Shown here piece by piece: positions 17,917 through 26,751 of a stretch of DNA of 64,000 bases. Position 1 is the stretch's first letter, and every line of letters starts with the position of its first letter. Source of the stretch: Nocardioides sp. dk884 (GTDB taxonomy: Bacteria; Actinomycetota; Actinomycetes; Propionibacteriales; Nocardioidaceae); assembly GCF_009557055.1 (NCBI RefSeq), contig NZ_CP045649.1, positions 3,013,501 through 3,077,500 on the forward strand, in the 5' to 3' direction. Both the position numbers and the translations under genes were made by a program. Under the pieces are notes generated by a model. It was not told the DNA's origin and searched no databases. It saw only the letters and a program-made list of their open reading frames with translations.

Positions 17917-17930
17917 AGTCAGGCATGACT
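17917..17930. promoter_or_regulatory. Palindromic operator candidate upstream of the acyl-CoA fusion gene
   Basis: AGTCAGGCATGACT has 5-bp arms AGTCA/TGACT around GGCA. It lies 16 bp upstream of the ATG of the fusion gene, beside an A-tract (17911-17917) and an AT-rich stretch (TGTTTGTTGAC). The position fits a repressor site, for example of a TetR or GntR regulator of fatty-acid genes, but no regulator is encoded nearby. Confidence 0.45.
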
Positions 17931-18145
17931 GTTTGTTGACCGGATGCTAGCGCCTCCCGAACCGCCGCGCACCCTCTCCGGCCCGGACAGGCCCCGTAGC
18001 GGAGATCGGCGCGGCGCGGGCCGGCACCCACGCCAGTTACCGCATTTCGATGACCGGCGCGCGGATCTGCGGCAGGCTGCTCGTCGGTCTCCTCCCCTCA
18101 CGGCCCCGGGACCCCTCCGGACCCGACGACGCCCCAGGAGCACCG

Positions 18146-19747
18146 ATGCACCGCCCGCGCGCCACACTCGCGGCCTCGCTCTCCGTAGCGCTCGCTGCTG
18201 TCGGGACGCTGTCGTGCCACGCCGGCCCGCCCGGCGGCCCGCCGAGCGCCGACGTGGCGATCCACGGCGCGGTCCTCGCCGGACAGTTCCCGGTCACCGT
18301 GGGCACCGAGCCGCTCGGCCCGGCACCGAGCGCGCGCCCGGCGTACGCCGCCCGCCCGAACGTCGTGATGATCACCGCCGACGACGCCAGCGTGGACGAC
18401 CTGCGCCACATGCCGCACGTGCGCCGGCTGGTGCAGTCCCGTGGCACCCGCTTCGACGAGGCGATCGCGCCCACCCCGATCTGCGTCCCCGCTCGGGCCT
18501 CGCTGCTGACCGGGCAGCTCGCGCACAACCACGGCGCCGAGACGATCCGCGGCAGGCACGGCGGGTTCCGCTCCTTCGCCGACCACGACACCCTGCCGAC
18601 CTGGTTGGCGGACGCCGGCTACCGCACGATGTTCGTCGGCAAGTACCTCAACGGCTACGGCTCGACCCGGAGCAGGCCGCGCACCTACGTCCCGCCCGGC
18701 TGGTCGGACTGGGTCGCCACGGTCGACCCCTCGACGTACAGCTTCCGGCGGTTCACGGTGAACCACGACGGCCGGCTGGAGCGAGTGCGTCGCTACAGCA
18801 CCGACGCGCTGACCGGCTTCGCCACCCGCCTGATCGGCCAGGCGTCGCGCCAGCGGCGCACCCGGGGCACGCCGTTCTACCTGTGGCTGAACTACGTCGC
18901 ACCCCATGCGGGCGGACCGATCGAGTCCGACGACCCGCTGACACGCCATCCACGCCACCGCGACCGGCTCACCACCACCGTGCCGGCGCCGCGGCACCGC
19001 AACGACTTCCGCGGGGTCGCGCTCCCGGCCAAGCCGAACATGTTCGAGCGCGACCTGCGCGACAAGCGGAACCCCGCGACCCGGCGCCCGGCCGGCTGGT
19101 CGCGCCTGGACAAGTCGCTCGTGCGCGAGCAGCACCAGCAGCGCCTCGAGGCCCTCCAGGCCGTCGACGAGGGCGTCGCGAAGGTCATCCGGAGGCTGCG
19201 CGCCACCGGCCAGCTGCGCCGCACCGTCGTGGTCTACGCCTCCGACAACGGCTGGGGCGTCGGCGAGCACAACATCGTCGGCAAGCACCAGCCCTACGCC
19301 GAGCACTCCGGGATCCCGCTGCTCATGGCCGGGCCCGGCGTCCCGCGCGGCCTGCGCACGCGCCTGCTGGTCACCAACCCCGACGTGGCCGCCACGATCG
19401 CCGCCCTCGCCGGTGCGCAGCCGCGCCGCCGCGAGCTCGACGGCATCGACGTACTGCCCTGGCTGCGGGCCGGCGGCGATCCGCAGCGCGCGGTGCCGAT
19501 CTCCAAGCGCGGCGACCCGCGCGGCAACCTCGTCTACAGCGGGGTCAAGACCGGGCGCTGGACCTACGTGCGCTACGTGCGCGGCGGGGAGGAGCTCTTC
19601 GACAGGCGCCGCGACCCCTACGAGCTGCGCTCGCTGGCGCGTGCCCCGCGCGCCGCCCGGGCCCTGGCCGAGCTGCGCCGCCTCCACCGCGCCCTGCGCG
19701 ACTGCGCCGGGGAGAGCTGCATGCGCCGCTACTACGACGGCTCCTGA
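18146..19747 (+). CDS. Secreted sulfatase (formylglycine-dependent)
   Basis: A 533-residue arylsulfatase-family enzyme. After an N-terminal signal region (MHRPRATLAASLSVALAAVG, then a Cys that may be lipidated), the metal-binding start is RPNVVMITADDASVDDLRHM. The sulfatase signature is CVPARASLLTG, in which the Cys is converted to formylglycine. ASDNGWGVGEHNIVGKHQPY carries further metal and active-site residues. The N-terminal part shows similarity to N-sulfoglucosamine-type sulfatases. ATG 18146 follows CAGGAG; the longer frame to 18050 is less likely. No anaerobic maturase or FGE gene is seen nearby. Confidence 0.9.
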   Translation: MHRPRATLAASLSVALAAVGTLSCHAGPPGGPPSADVAIHGAVLAGQFPVTVGTEPLGPAPSARPAYAARPNVVMITADDASVDDLRHMPHVRRLVQSRGTRFDEAIAPTPICVPARASLLTGQLAHNHGAETIRGRHGGFRSFADHDTLPTWLADAGYRTMFVGKYLNGYGSTRSRPRTYVPPGWSDWVATVDPSTYSFRRFTVNHDGRLERVRRYSTDALTGFATRLIGQASRQRRTRGTPFYLWLNYVAPHAGGPIESDDPLTRHPRHRDRLTTTVPAPRHRNDFRGVALPAKPNMFERDLRDKRNPATRRPAGWSRLDKSLVREQHQQRLEALQAVDEGVAKVIRRLRATGQLRRTVVVYASDNGWGVGEHNIVGKHQPYAEHSGIPLLMAGPGVPRGLRTRLLVTNPDVAATIAALAGAQPRRRELDGIDVLPWLRAGGDPQRAVPISKRGDPRGNLVYSGVKTGRWTYVRYVRGGEELFDRRRDPYELRSLARAPRAARALAELRRLHRALRDCAGESCMRRYYDGS

Positions 19748-19761
19748 GGCGCGGCCCCCTC

Positions 19762-19805
19762 CGCGAGTCGGCGCCCATGGTTGCGCGAGTCGGCGCCAAT
19801 GGCGC
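19762..19805. repeat. 22-bp tandem hairpin repeat, two units (inverted orientation)
   Basis: Two adjacent 22-bp units (19762-19783 and 19784-19805), reverse complement of the units at 21625 and 49664. Each unit holds an imperfect form of the hairpin GCGCCGACTCGGCGC plus a short spacer. They lie between the sulfatase stop and the next gene. Confidence 0.8.
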
Positions 19806-19859
19806 GACTCCGGGCACGACGTCGAGGCACGTCGGCCCACCCCTGTGGTGCACTGGTGG

Positions 19860-20612
19860 ATGGCCACCTCCTCGCCGTCCGACGCACCCACGCCCGAAGC
19901 GTTCCTCGCCGGCGCGCGCGTGGATCCCGCGGTGTACGAGCTGCGACCGGACTACCGCGCCATGCTGCTCGCCGTCGACGGGCTCGTCCCCGGGCCGAGC
20001 GACGAGGCCGCGGACGCGCTGCTGCGGCGCGCGGAGACCGCGGCGACCGACGCGCTCGGCCCACTCGGTGAGGTCCCGCCCGAGCAGCTCCCCCATGTCG
20101 CCGCGTGGCGCGCGGCGTACCGCTCCTTCGGCGCCAAACCCCAGCGCACCCGCAACAGCCTGGAGGCGCTCGTACGCCGCGCGGTCGCCAGCGGCCTGCC
20201 GCGGGTGAACCGGATCACCGACGTCTACAACGCGATCAGCGTGCTGCACCAGCTTCCGATCGGCGGCGAGGACCTCACCCGGTACGACGGGGCGCCGCGG
20301 CTGATCCGCGCCACGGGGGCCGAGGCGTTCGACACCACCGCCGGGGGCGAGGACGTGATCGAGCACCCGGACCCCGGCGAGGTGGTGTGGTGCGACGACT
20401 CCGGAGTGACCTGCCGGCGCTGGAACTGGCGTCAGACGCGGCGCACCCAGCTCAGCGAGGAGACCGTCACGGCGTTCTTCATCCTCGATGCCCTGGACCC
20501 GATGAGCGACGAGGCGCTCCTCGCCGCCGCCGACGACCTGGTCGCCCAGCTCTCGCTGTGGGCGCCGACCCTCAGCGTGGCCCAGCGGCTGCTGCGCGCC
20601 GACGCGGCCTGA
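19860..20612 (+). CDS. B3/B4 tRNA-binding-domain protein
   Basis: A 250-residue protein with the B3/B4 domain found in the PheT beta chain and in stand-alone proteins. The fold is marked by AAWRAAYRSFGAKPQRTRNS, LPRVNRITDVYNAISVLHQL and GEVVWCDDSGVTCRRWNWRQ. In PheT this domain edits mischarged tRNA. Stand-alone versions are thought to act as trans-editing factors for aminoacyl-tRNA, though the substrate of this subgroup is not established. ATG 19860 is preceded by a weak ribosome-binding site. It is convergent with the hemerythrin gene. Confidence 0.82.
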   Translation: MATSSPSDAPTPEAFLAGARVDPAVYELRPDYRAMLLAVDGLVPGPSDEAADALLRRAETAATDALGPLGEVPPEQLPHVAAWRAAYRSFGAKPQRTRNSLEALVRRAVASGLPRVNRITDVYNAISVLHQLPIGGEDLTRYDGAPRLIRATGAEAFDTTAGGEDVIEHPDPGEVVWCDDSGVTCRRWNWRQTRRTQLSEETVTAFFILDALDPMSDEALLAAADDLVAQLSLWAPTLSVAQRLLRADAA

Positions 20613-20621
20613 TCCTGGGCT

Positions 20622-21329
20622 TCACTCGACCCGGGTCGAGGGGTCCTCGCCCCGGCGAAGCACACCCGCCCGCTCCACGCGACCGGCCGCCCCGGCGAGG
20701 GCGCCGCTGGCGCGCGTCGCCGCGGGGTGCAGCTGGGGCACGCGTCGAGCGACCGCGTCCAGGCCGTCGCGGCTGCGGTCCAGCACGGTCAGCGGCAGGG
20801 CGGCGAGGGCGTTGCCGGGCGGGCGGCGGGAGACGACCGGGTGCGGACGCGTCGGCGCCGTACGCCGTACCGCCTCCCAGGCGACGCCGAGCGCCCGCAG
20901 CCTCGGCACGCTGGTCACCTCCTGCAGGCGCGGCAGGAGCTCGTCCTCCTCGTCGCGCACGTCCTCGCGCAGCACGTCGCCCAGCCGCTTGAGCACGTCA
21001 CGGCGGGCCGTCCCGACGGGCGGGAGCTGCTCGAGCGCGGTCCAGAGCTCGTTGACCTCCTGGTGCTCGCGCTCGACCTGCAGGGTCAGCGCCTCGCCGT
21101 CGGGCAGACGCCGCCGGAGCTCGGGCCAGAGCACGGACTCCTCGGCGAACGCGTGCGGGAACACCAGCCGCGCGATCCGTCCCAGCACCCGGTCCTCATC
21201 CGCCCCCGGCCGGGCGAGCTCGAGTTGGTGCAGCAGCACGTCGAGGTGCTCGTGGTCCCGGCGCTGCCGCACGAGGATGCTGAGTGGCCCGCCGAGCTGG
21301 TCGATGTCCTGGTCCGCGATGCTCGTCAT
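20622..21329 (-). CDS. Hemerythrin HHE-domain protein
   Basis: A 235-residue protein whose first 150 residues form a hemerythrin-like four-helix bundle. The di-iron ligands are in QRRDHEHLDVLLHQLE, RLVFPHAFAEESVLWPEL, EREHQEVNELW and DVRDEEDELLPRLQEV. The remaining 80 residues are Arg/Pro/Ala-rich and show no domain. Such proteins bind oxygen, NO or iron. The length and tail fit the two-part actinobacterial type. Confidence 0.88.
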   Translation of the reverse strand: MTSIADQDIDQLGGPLSILVRQRRDHEHLDVLLHQLELARPGADEDRVLGRIARLVFPHAFAEESVLWPELRRRLPDGEALTLQVEREHQEVNELWTALEQLPPVGTARRDVLKRLGDVLREDVRDEEDELLPRLQEVTSVPRLRALGVAWEAVRRTAPTRPHPVVSRRPPGNALAALPLTVLDRSRDGLDAVARRVPQLHPAATRASGALAGAAGRVERAGVLRRGEDPSTRVE

Positions 21330-21418
21330 GAGCCTGCGGTAACCAGCCTCCGAGCCGGTAGCCGCGCCCGGAGGGGTGATCGGCGCTCGTCGGGTCCTGC
21401 ACCGTGGGCTGGGAAAGC

Positions 21419-21456
21419 AACGAGGCCCGGCCGCGTTGTCGCGGCCGGGCCTCGTT
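21419..21456 (-). terminator. Rho-independent-type terminator after first tRNA-fMet
   Basis: A perfect 17-bp stem (21419-21435 with 21440-21456) and a four-base TTGT loop. On the minus strand it directly follows the first tRNA gene, and TTGCTTTCC trails it. It is one of the strongest hairpins in the window. Confidence 0.85.
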
Positions 21457-21461
21457 CTTTG

Positions 21462-21535
21462 TAGCGGGGGCAGGATTTGAACCTGCGACCTCTGGGTTAT
21501 GAGCCCAGCGAGCTACCGAGCTGCTCCACCCCGCG
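21462..21535 (-). tRNA. Initiator tRNA-fMet (anticodon CAT), copy 1
   Basis: A 74-nt tRNA without an encoded CCA tail. Initiator marks are present: the three G-C pairs of the anticodon stem (GGG-CTCATAA-CCC), an unpaired C1 opposite U72 at the acceptor end, and A73. The T arm is GCAGG-TTCAAAT-CCTGC. It is identical to copy 2 at 21752. Confidence 0.96.
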
Positions 21536-21624
21536 CCGGTGAGAACAACACTACCTGTCCCTTCCCCGGAACTCACATCGGGGTCCCCGCCGGCGTCACA
21601 GCGCCGGCGCGCGCGTCCCCGCCG

Positions 21625-21690
21625 CGCCATTGGCGCCGACTCGGCGCACCATTCGCGCCGACTCGGCGCACCATTCGGGCCGACTCGGCG
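21625..21690. repeat. 22-bp tandem hairpin repeat, three units
   Basis: Three units at 21625-21646, 21647-21668 and 21669-21690. Each is a 15-bp palindrome (GCGCCGACTCGGCGC or a one-base variant) plus a 7-bp spacer close to ACCATTG. Units two and three differ mainly at the base after CCATT. The array lies between the two initiator tRNA genes. Confidence 0.85.
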
Positions 21691-21708
21691 AAGGGGCACG
21701 AAATGGCA

Positions 21709-21744
21709 CAAGGCCCGGTCTGCATCGCTGCAGACCGGGCCTTG
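21709..21744 (-). terminator. Rho-independent-type terminator after second tRNA-fMet
   Basis: A perfect 16-bp stem (21709-21724 with 21729-21744) around a TCGC loop. It sits 7 bp downstream of the second tRNA on the minus strand. Its sequence differs from the terminator of copy 1. Confidence 0.82.
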
Positions 21745-21751
21745 TTCCTTG

Positions 21752-21825
21752 TAGCGGGGGCAGGATTTGAACCTGCGACCTCTGGGTTATGAGCCCAGCG
21801 AGCTACCGAGCTGCTCCACCCCGCG
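21752..21825 (-). tRNA. Initiator tRNA-fMet (anticodon CAT), copy 2
   Basis: A 74-nt gene identical base for base to copy 1, with the same C1/U72 mismatch and three anticodon-stem G-C pairs. Having its own terminator and an intergenic gap upstream, it is probably transcribed separately from copy 1. Confidence 0.96.
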
Positions 21826-21873
21826 TCGGTGAACAGAACGTTACGACGTCCGCGGGGAAAGACCAAATCGGGC

Positions 21874-24800
21874 TCAGCTCCCGGCGCCCTCCTCGGTCTC
21901 GGTGTCGCCGGGGGTCTCGGCGGAGCCGTCCGGCTGCGCCGTGTCCTCGCGGTCGTCACGCTGCTCGGCGAGGCGGATCGCGCTGGAGACCAGCTCCTGG
22001 GCGCGCTCCACGGACTCCTGGTAGCCGGCGAGGTCGCCCGCGGCCAGGGCCCGGTCGGCCTCGGCGAAGGCCTCGTCGGCCTGACCCAGGAGACGCCCGA
22101 TGCGCTGGTCGACGCTCAGCGCGGGGCCGTTGTCGGGTCCCTGGCCGCCGTTGCCGCCGCCGTTGTTGCCGCCGCCGTTGTTGCCAGCGCCAGCGCCGGC
22201 ACCAGGGCCGCCGCCGGGACCGAGCTCGACGTCGAGCGCGTCGGCGATCGCCGTCGTCAGGGTCTCCCCCACCCCCACGCTGTCGCCGTAGGAGACGAGC
22301 ACGAAGCGCAGGATCGGGTAGCCACCGCTGGACGCAGAGCGGACGGCGTACACCGGCTGGATGTACATCAGGCCGTCGGCGACGGGGACCGTGAGCAGGT
22401 TGCCGTAGGTCGGCTTGGACTGACCCTGGTTGTAGGGCAGCAGCGCGTCACGCACAGCCTCGTCGTTCTCGAACTCGTTGGCGATGAGGCCCGGGCCCTT
22501 GGTGTTCTGGTCCTGCAGCTGCAGCACCGTCATCTTGCCGTAGTCATCCGATGTGGCATCGGAGTTGACCGTCACGAACGAGGCGAGGTTCTCCTTGCCG
22601 TACGGCACGAAGACCGAGGTCAGCGACCAGTCCTGCTCGCCGTTGGCGCCCTCGCCGGCGTCCGCGCCCTCGTTGAACAGGCGGTACGGCGGCTGCAGGT
22701 CGTTGGTGCTGTTCGGGTCGCGCGGGACCGCCCAGCGGTCGTTGCCCTGGTACCAGTCACCGGCGTCGGTGACGTGGTAGCGGGCGTAGTGGTAGCGCTG
22801 GACCTTGAACAGGTCCTCGGGGTAGCGCAGGTGCTCCATCAGCTCATCGGAGATCTCCGAGCGGTCCTTGACCGTGTCGGGGAAGGCACTGCGCCAGGTC
22901 TGCAGGATCGGGTCCTCCTCGTCCCAGGCGTAGAGCGTGACCGTGCCGTCATAGGCGTCGACGGTCGCCTTGACCGCGTTGCGCATGTAGTTGATCTCGT
23001 CGGTCGGCAGCGTCTGCAGACCCGTCTGCTCCTGCAGGGAGTCGTCGGTCATGTCCTCGAAGGACTCACGCTCGGAGAACGGGTAGCGGTCGGTCGTGGT
23101 GTAGCCGTCCACGATCCACACGATCTTGCCGTCGACGATCGCCGGGTAGGAGTCGTCGTCGATGGTCAGCCACGGGGCGACCTTCTCCACCCGCTCGCGC
23201 GGGGTGCGGTTGTAGAGGATCTCGCTGCCGCCGTGCACGCGCCCGGAGAGCAGGAAGTTGGGCTCGCCGAACTTGATCGCGTAGAGCAGCTGGCGGAACG
23301 TCGAGCCGATCGGCACGCCGCCGTCGCCGTCGTACGTCGTGGTCTGCTCCTCGTCCTCGGTCGCGCCGGCGAGGCCGAGCTCCACGCTCGGGGACTCGTC
23401 GTCCTCCTTGCCGACCACCGAGTACGACGGGCTCTGCTCACCGAAGTAGATCCGGCTCTCGTAGCCGCCGACCGCCTTGCTCAGCGCGTCCTGGCGGCTG
23501 CCGTCGTCGTTGGTCTGGTTGCCCTCGGCCCACTGGATGTCGGTGCCCTCGGAGCTGTCGTCGGCCCCGCGCTGGTTGGCGTAGGCGGCGATGATGCCGT
23601 TGCCGTGGGTGTAGACGGTGTGCAGGTTCGACCAGTTGCGGTCGCCCTCGTTGAGCCCGCTCTGGTCGAGCTCACGGGCGCCGAGCACGAGCGCACGGTC
23701 CCGGCCACCGATGCGGTAGCGGTCCACGTCGAGCACGTCGGCGACCGAGTAGTAGACGCGGCCCTGCTGGTTCTGCTCGAAGGTCTGGCGCACCAGCTTG
23801 GGGTCGACCAGCGGCACCGAGGCGGCCTGCGAGCGCACCGCGCGTGCCTTGTCGAGGTCCGCGTCCCCGGTGGTCGTGGTCGAGGCATAGCCGACCTCCT
23901 CGACCTCGTCGAGGTCGAAGGCCGCACGTGTCGCCTCGATGTTGCGGGCGATGTAAGTGGCCTCCTTGTCGGCCTCGGAGGGCTTGACCTGGAACTGCTG
24001 GACGATGCCCGGCCAGATCACGCCCAGCAGGATCGCCGAGAGCGCCAGCAGGGCGATGCCCACCGAGGGCAGCGTCCAGGTGCGGCGCCACACGTTGAGG
24101 AAGAACAGCACGGCGCAGATGACCGCGATGCCCATCAGGATGTTCTTGGCCGGCAGCACCGCGTTCTCGTCGGTGTAGGTCATGCCGGTGATCAGCCCGC
24201 TGCCCTGGTGGACCAGGTCGAAGCGGTCCAGCCAGTAGTCGACGGCCTTGGCCAGGACGAACAGGCCGAGCAGCAGCGACAGCTGCACCTGGGCGGCGCC
24301 GGAGAGCCGGTCGCCCGGGCTCTGCAGGCGGATGCCGCCGTACAGGTAGTGCACCAGCGCCGCGGCGATCAGCGCGATCATCGTGAGCGCCATCGCGTAG
24401 TCGACCAGGAAGTGCCAGAACGGCAGGTCGAAGACGTAGAACCCGATGTCCTTGCCGAACTGGGCGTCGTCGCTGCCGAAGTCCTTGCCGTTGCGCCACA
24501 GCAGGTAGTTGCGCCACTCCCCCAGCGCCGAGGTGCCGGCGAAGAGGCCGACGACCAGCGAGACGCCGACGAGCAGCCAGGTGCGGATCGGCGCGACCGC
24601 GTCGCGGTAGCGGTCCAGCCCGGCCTGCTCGGAGGAGCGCGGGTGGAACAGCGGTCGGAACCGGTAGGCCAGGTGCATGTTGAGCCCCACCACGAGGGCC
24701 ATCACCAGGCCGAACACCACGAACAGCACCGCGCGGGTCCAGAACAGCCGGCTGAAGACCCCGCCGTAGCCGCCGTCGCGGTACCAGAGGCGGTCGGTGT

Positions 24801-24939
24801 AGATGCCGGCGAAGGTGGTCAGCCCGAAGAACGCGACGACCAGCACGACGCCGGTGACGACGAGCGCCCGGGACCGGCCGGAGCGCTGCGGCGGCTGCTT
24901 GGCGGCGCGGGGGTCGTCGGAGCCGAACAGATCGCTCAC
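21874..24939 (-). CDS. UPF0182 family large membrane protein
   Basis: A 1021-residue protein of the UPF0182 (COG1615) family, conserved in actinobacteria. The N-terminal 330 residues carry about seven transmembrane helices, for example ALVVTGVVLVVAFFGLTTFA, VLFVVFGLVMALVVGLNMHL and VGIALLALSAILLGVIWPGI. A large extracytoplasmic region follows with GDRNWSNLHTVYTHGNGIIA and GVPIGSTFRQLLYAIKFGEP. The tail has a Gly/Asn run (about residues 905-935) and then an acidic helix. The function is unknown; no catalytic motif is visible. It starts at ATG 24939 and corresponds to Rv3193c in the collinear mycobacterial block. Confidence 0.92.
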   Translation of the reverse strand: MSDLFGSDDPRAAKQPPQRSGRSRALVVTGVVLVVAFFGLTTFAGIYTDRLWYRDGGYGGVFSRLFWTRAVLFVVFGLVMALVVGLNMHLAYRFRPLFHPRSSEQAGLDRYRDAVAPIRTWLLVGVSLVVGLFAGTSALGEWRNYLLWRNGKDFGSDDAQFGKDIGFYVFDLPFWHFLVDYAMALTMIALIAAALVHYLYGGIRLQSPGDRLSGAAQVQLSLLLGLFVLAKAVDYWLDRFDLVHQGSGLITGMTYTDENAVLPAKNILMGIAVICAVLFFLNVWRRTWTLPSVGIALLALSAILLGVIWPGIVQQFQVKPSEADKEATYIARNIEATRAAFDLDEVEEVGYASTTTTGDADLDKARAVRSQAASVPLVDPKLVRQTFEQNQQGRVYYSVADVLDVDRYRIGGRDRALVLGARELDQSGLNEGDRNWSNLHTVYTHGNGIIAAYANQRGADDSSEGTDIQWAEGNQTNDDGSRQDALSKAVGGYESRIYFGEQSPSYSVVGKEDDESPSVELGLAGATEDEEQTTTYDGDGGVPIGSTFRQLLYAIKFGEPNFLLSGRVHGGSEILYNRTPRERVEKVAPWLTIDDDSYPAIVDGKIVWIVDGYTTTDRYPFSERESFEDMTDDSLQEQTGLQTLPTDEINYMRNAVKATVDAYDGTVTLYAWDEEDPILQTWRSAFPDTVKDRSEISDELMEHLRYPEDLFKVQRYHYARYHVTDAGDWYQGNDRWAVPRDPNSTNDLQPPYRLFNEGADAGEGANGEQDWSLTSVFVPYGKENLASFVTVNSDATSDDYGKMTVLQLQDQNTKGPGLIANEFENDEAVRDALLPYNQGQSKPTYGNLLTVPVADGLMYIQPVYAVRSASSGGYPILRFVLVSYGDSVGVGETLTTAIADALDVELGPGGGPGAGAGAGNNGGGNNGGGNGGQGPDNGPALSVDQRIGRLLGQADEAFAEADRALAAGDLAGYQESVERAQELVSSAIRLAEQRDDREDTAQPDGSAETPGDTETEEGAGS

Positions 24940-25013
24940 TGGGTCACCTCGGGCCCGTGCGGTGCCCGGTCACGGGCGGAACCTGCTGGGGAGTGCGGGG
25001 TCGATCGGGTCAT

Positions 25014-25634
25014 TCAACTGGCCTCGTCGGTCTCGTCGGGGTCATCGGTCAAGGTGGCGGCCAGCATGGCCACCAGGGCAGGCACCAAGTCCGCGCCGCC
25101 GACGACGGAGGTGTCCTCGTCGTGGGCGCGCAGGCGCAGGGCGCAGTACGTCGCGCCGGCGCGGGTCACGCCGGCGACCATGCGGACCTCCTGGCGGTCC
25201 GGGTGCTCGCGGGCGTACTGCTCGGCGGCCGCGGGGTCCTCGGGGACCTCTCCGTCGGCGTCGGGCGGGAGCACGAGGCGCTCGACGACCGCGGCGCACC
25301 CGGCGACCTCCGGCGGCCAGGTGATCGCCTCGAGGACCTGCTCGAGCAGCTGGTCGGGACGCAGGTGGTCCTGCTCGACGGGCGTGAGCGAGCCCTCGGC
25401 CGAGGCGGCGTCCAGGCCCATCAGCGAGGCCAGGGCCGGCTCGCGGCGCACCAGGTCGGCGGTGTCGACCAGCGCGTAGAGCCGCGCCGGCTGGTCCCAG
25501 CCACCCTCGGCGACGTGCTGCTCGATCTCGAGCACGACCGATGCCAGCGCGGGATCGACGTCGAGGTCGTCCAAGCCGGTGAGGTCGTCCGGCCCGGTGA
25601 GGTCGGGGGCGTCGGAATCGTGCGGTTCGCTCAT
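25014..25634 (-). CDS. PPA1309-family protein
   Basis: A 206-residue acidic cytosolic protein of the actinobacterial PPA1309 family. Recognisable parts are ASVVLEIEQHVAEGGWDQPA, RLYALVDTADLVRREPALAS, AITWPPEVAGCAAVVERLVL and GATYCALRLRAHDED. No catalytic motif is known for the family. ATG 25634 is used; the longer frame overlaps the protease gene. It sits between the UPF0182 and PDZ-Lon genes on the same strand, in a constant actinobacterial order, and is probably co-transcribed with the latter. Confidence 0.83.
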   Translation of the reverse strand: MSEPHDSDAPDLTGPDDLTGLDDLDVDPALASVVLEIEQHVAEGGWDQPARLYALVDTADLVRREPALASLMGLDAASAEGSLTPVEQDHLRPDQLLEQVLEAITWPPEVAGCAAVVERLVLPPDADGEVPEDPAAAEQYAREHPDRQEVRMVAGVTRAGATYCALRLRAHDEDTSVVGGADLVPALVAMLAATLTDDPDETDEAS

Positions 25635-25647
25635 CGTTGGAATCAGC

Positions 25648-26691
25648 TCAGCCTTCGCAGCTCGGGAGTTCGGCGTCGGGGTCGGCCGCCCACGTCTCGA
25701 CGGCCACGCGTGCCTCGTGCATCGTCGTGGCCCGCGCCAGGCGCATGTCGCCGTTCTCGGCGCCGAGCGCCTCGGCGCAGTTGTCCGCGGGCACGAGGAA
25801 GAGGTCGGCACCGTCGCGGCGGGCCGCCGCGATCTTCTGCTGGATGCCCCCGATCGGACCGACCGTGCCGTCGCGCGCGATCGTGCCGGTGCCGGCGATG
25901 TCGCGCCCGCCGGTCATCGACCCGGGGGTGAGGGTGTCGTAGATGCCGAGGGCGAACATCAGGCCCGCGCTCGGGCCGCCGATGTCGGGGTCCACGGAGA
26001 CCGACACCTGGAAGGGGAAGCGGAACCCGGTGCCGGCCGAGACCCCGATCCGGGGCTCGCCGTCCACGATCTCCGGGGTCAGCTCGATGGTCTGCGGCTT
26101 GCCGTCGCGCAGGATCTCCAGGCTGACGTCGTCCCCGCGGGGCGTGGCGCGCACCGCCTCGACCAGCTCCTCGGGCGTGGTGACCTGGGTGCCGTTGACG
26201 GAGACGAAGAGGTCCTTGACCTTGATCCGTCCCTCGGCGGGCGAGTCGGGAGCGACGTACGCCGCCATGACCGCGGGCTCGACCTCGTAGTCCAGCTCCT
26301 CCAGCGCCACCGCGACCGCGACGTCTTGGGAGGTGACCATGTCGATGGAACCGGAGATCCGGCTCTCCTCGACGGTCTCGTCCTCCTGGTAGACGGCGTC
26401 GTAGGGATAGACCGCCCGGTCCGGGTCCAGCCAGGTCCCCATCAGCTCCAGCAGGCCCTTGTCGGCGCCGGGCAGCGAGACATAGACGGTCGTCATCCGC
26501 AGCTCGCCGTCGTCGTGGAAGGAGCGGTGCCCGGAGACCTGCACGATCTCCTTGCCGTCCTCCTTGCCCAGCACGTCGACGGTCAGGCCGGGGCCATAGG
26601 TCGCGAACGGCAGCGGCGCGAAGGCGGCGGCCGCGAACAGGGCGAGCAGCAACGGCACCGCCACGACGGCGGCGACCAGACGCTGCTTCAT
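25648..26691 (-). CDS. Membrane-anchored PDZ-Lon protease (YlbL family)
   Basis: A 347-residue protein. One N-terminal transmembrane helix (residues about 5-25, AAVVAVPLLLALFAAAAF) is followed by a PDZ domain (about 130-225, EPAVMAAYVAPDSPAEGRIK and DLFVSVNGTQVTT). A Lon-type proteolytic domain then carries the catalytic Ser in DIGGPSAGLMFALGIYD and the Lys in GTVGPIGGIQQKIAAARRDG. It lacks the ATPase domain. YlbL of Bacillus degrades a cell-division inhibitor, but the substrate here is unknown. ATG 26691 is used. It corresponds to Rv3194c. Confidence 0.92.
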   Translation of the reverse strand: MKQRLVAAVVAVPLLLALFAAAAFAPLPFATYGPGLTVDVLGKEDGKEIVQVSGHRSFHDDGELRMTTVYVSLPGADKGLLELMGTWLDPDRAVYPYDAVYQEDETVEESRISGSIDMVTSQDVAVAVALEELDYEVEPAVMAAYVAPDSPAEGRIKVKDLFVSVNGTQVTTPEELVEAVRATPRGDDVSLEILRDGKPQTIELTPEIVDGEPRIGVSAGTGFRFPFQVSVSVDPDIGGPSAGLMFALGIYDTLTPGSMTGGRDIAGTGTIARDGTVGPIGGIQQKIAAARRDGADLFLVPADNCAEALGAENGDMRLARATTMHEARVAVETWAADPDAELPSCEG

Positions 26692-26751
26692 GGGCGCCAG
26701 TCTCTCATCCGCCGCCAACCCCCGGGCGCGGACCTCGCACCCCGGGCGGGC

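Noticed and set aside
21625..21690. CRISPR array at the 22-bp repeats
   Set aside because: Units are directly adjacent without variable spacers and no cas genes are present.
22140..22200. Glycine/asparagine coding repeat that looks like a tandem repeat
   Set aside because: It is an in-frame linker of the UPF0182 protein, not an intergenic repeat or CRISPR.
21829..25479. 1216-residue open frame on the plus strand
   Set aside because: It is the antisense shadow of the UPF0182 and PPA1309 genes. The product is repetitive Val/Gly/Arg/Asp-rich sequence with no domain.
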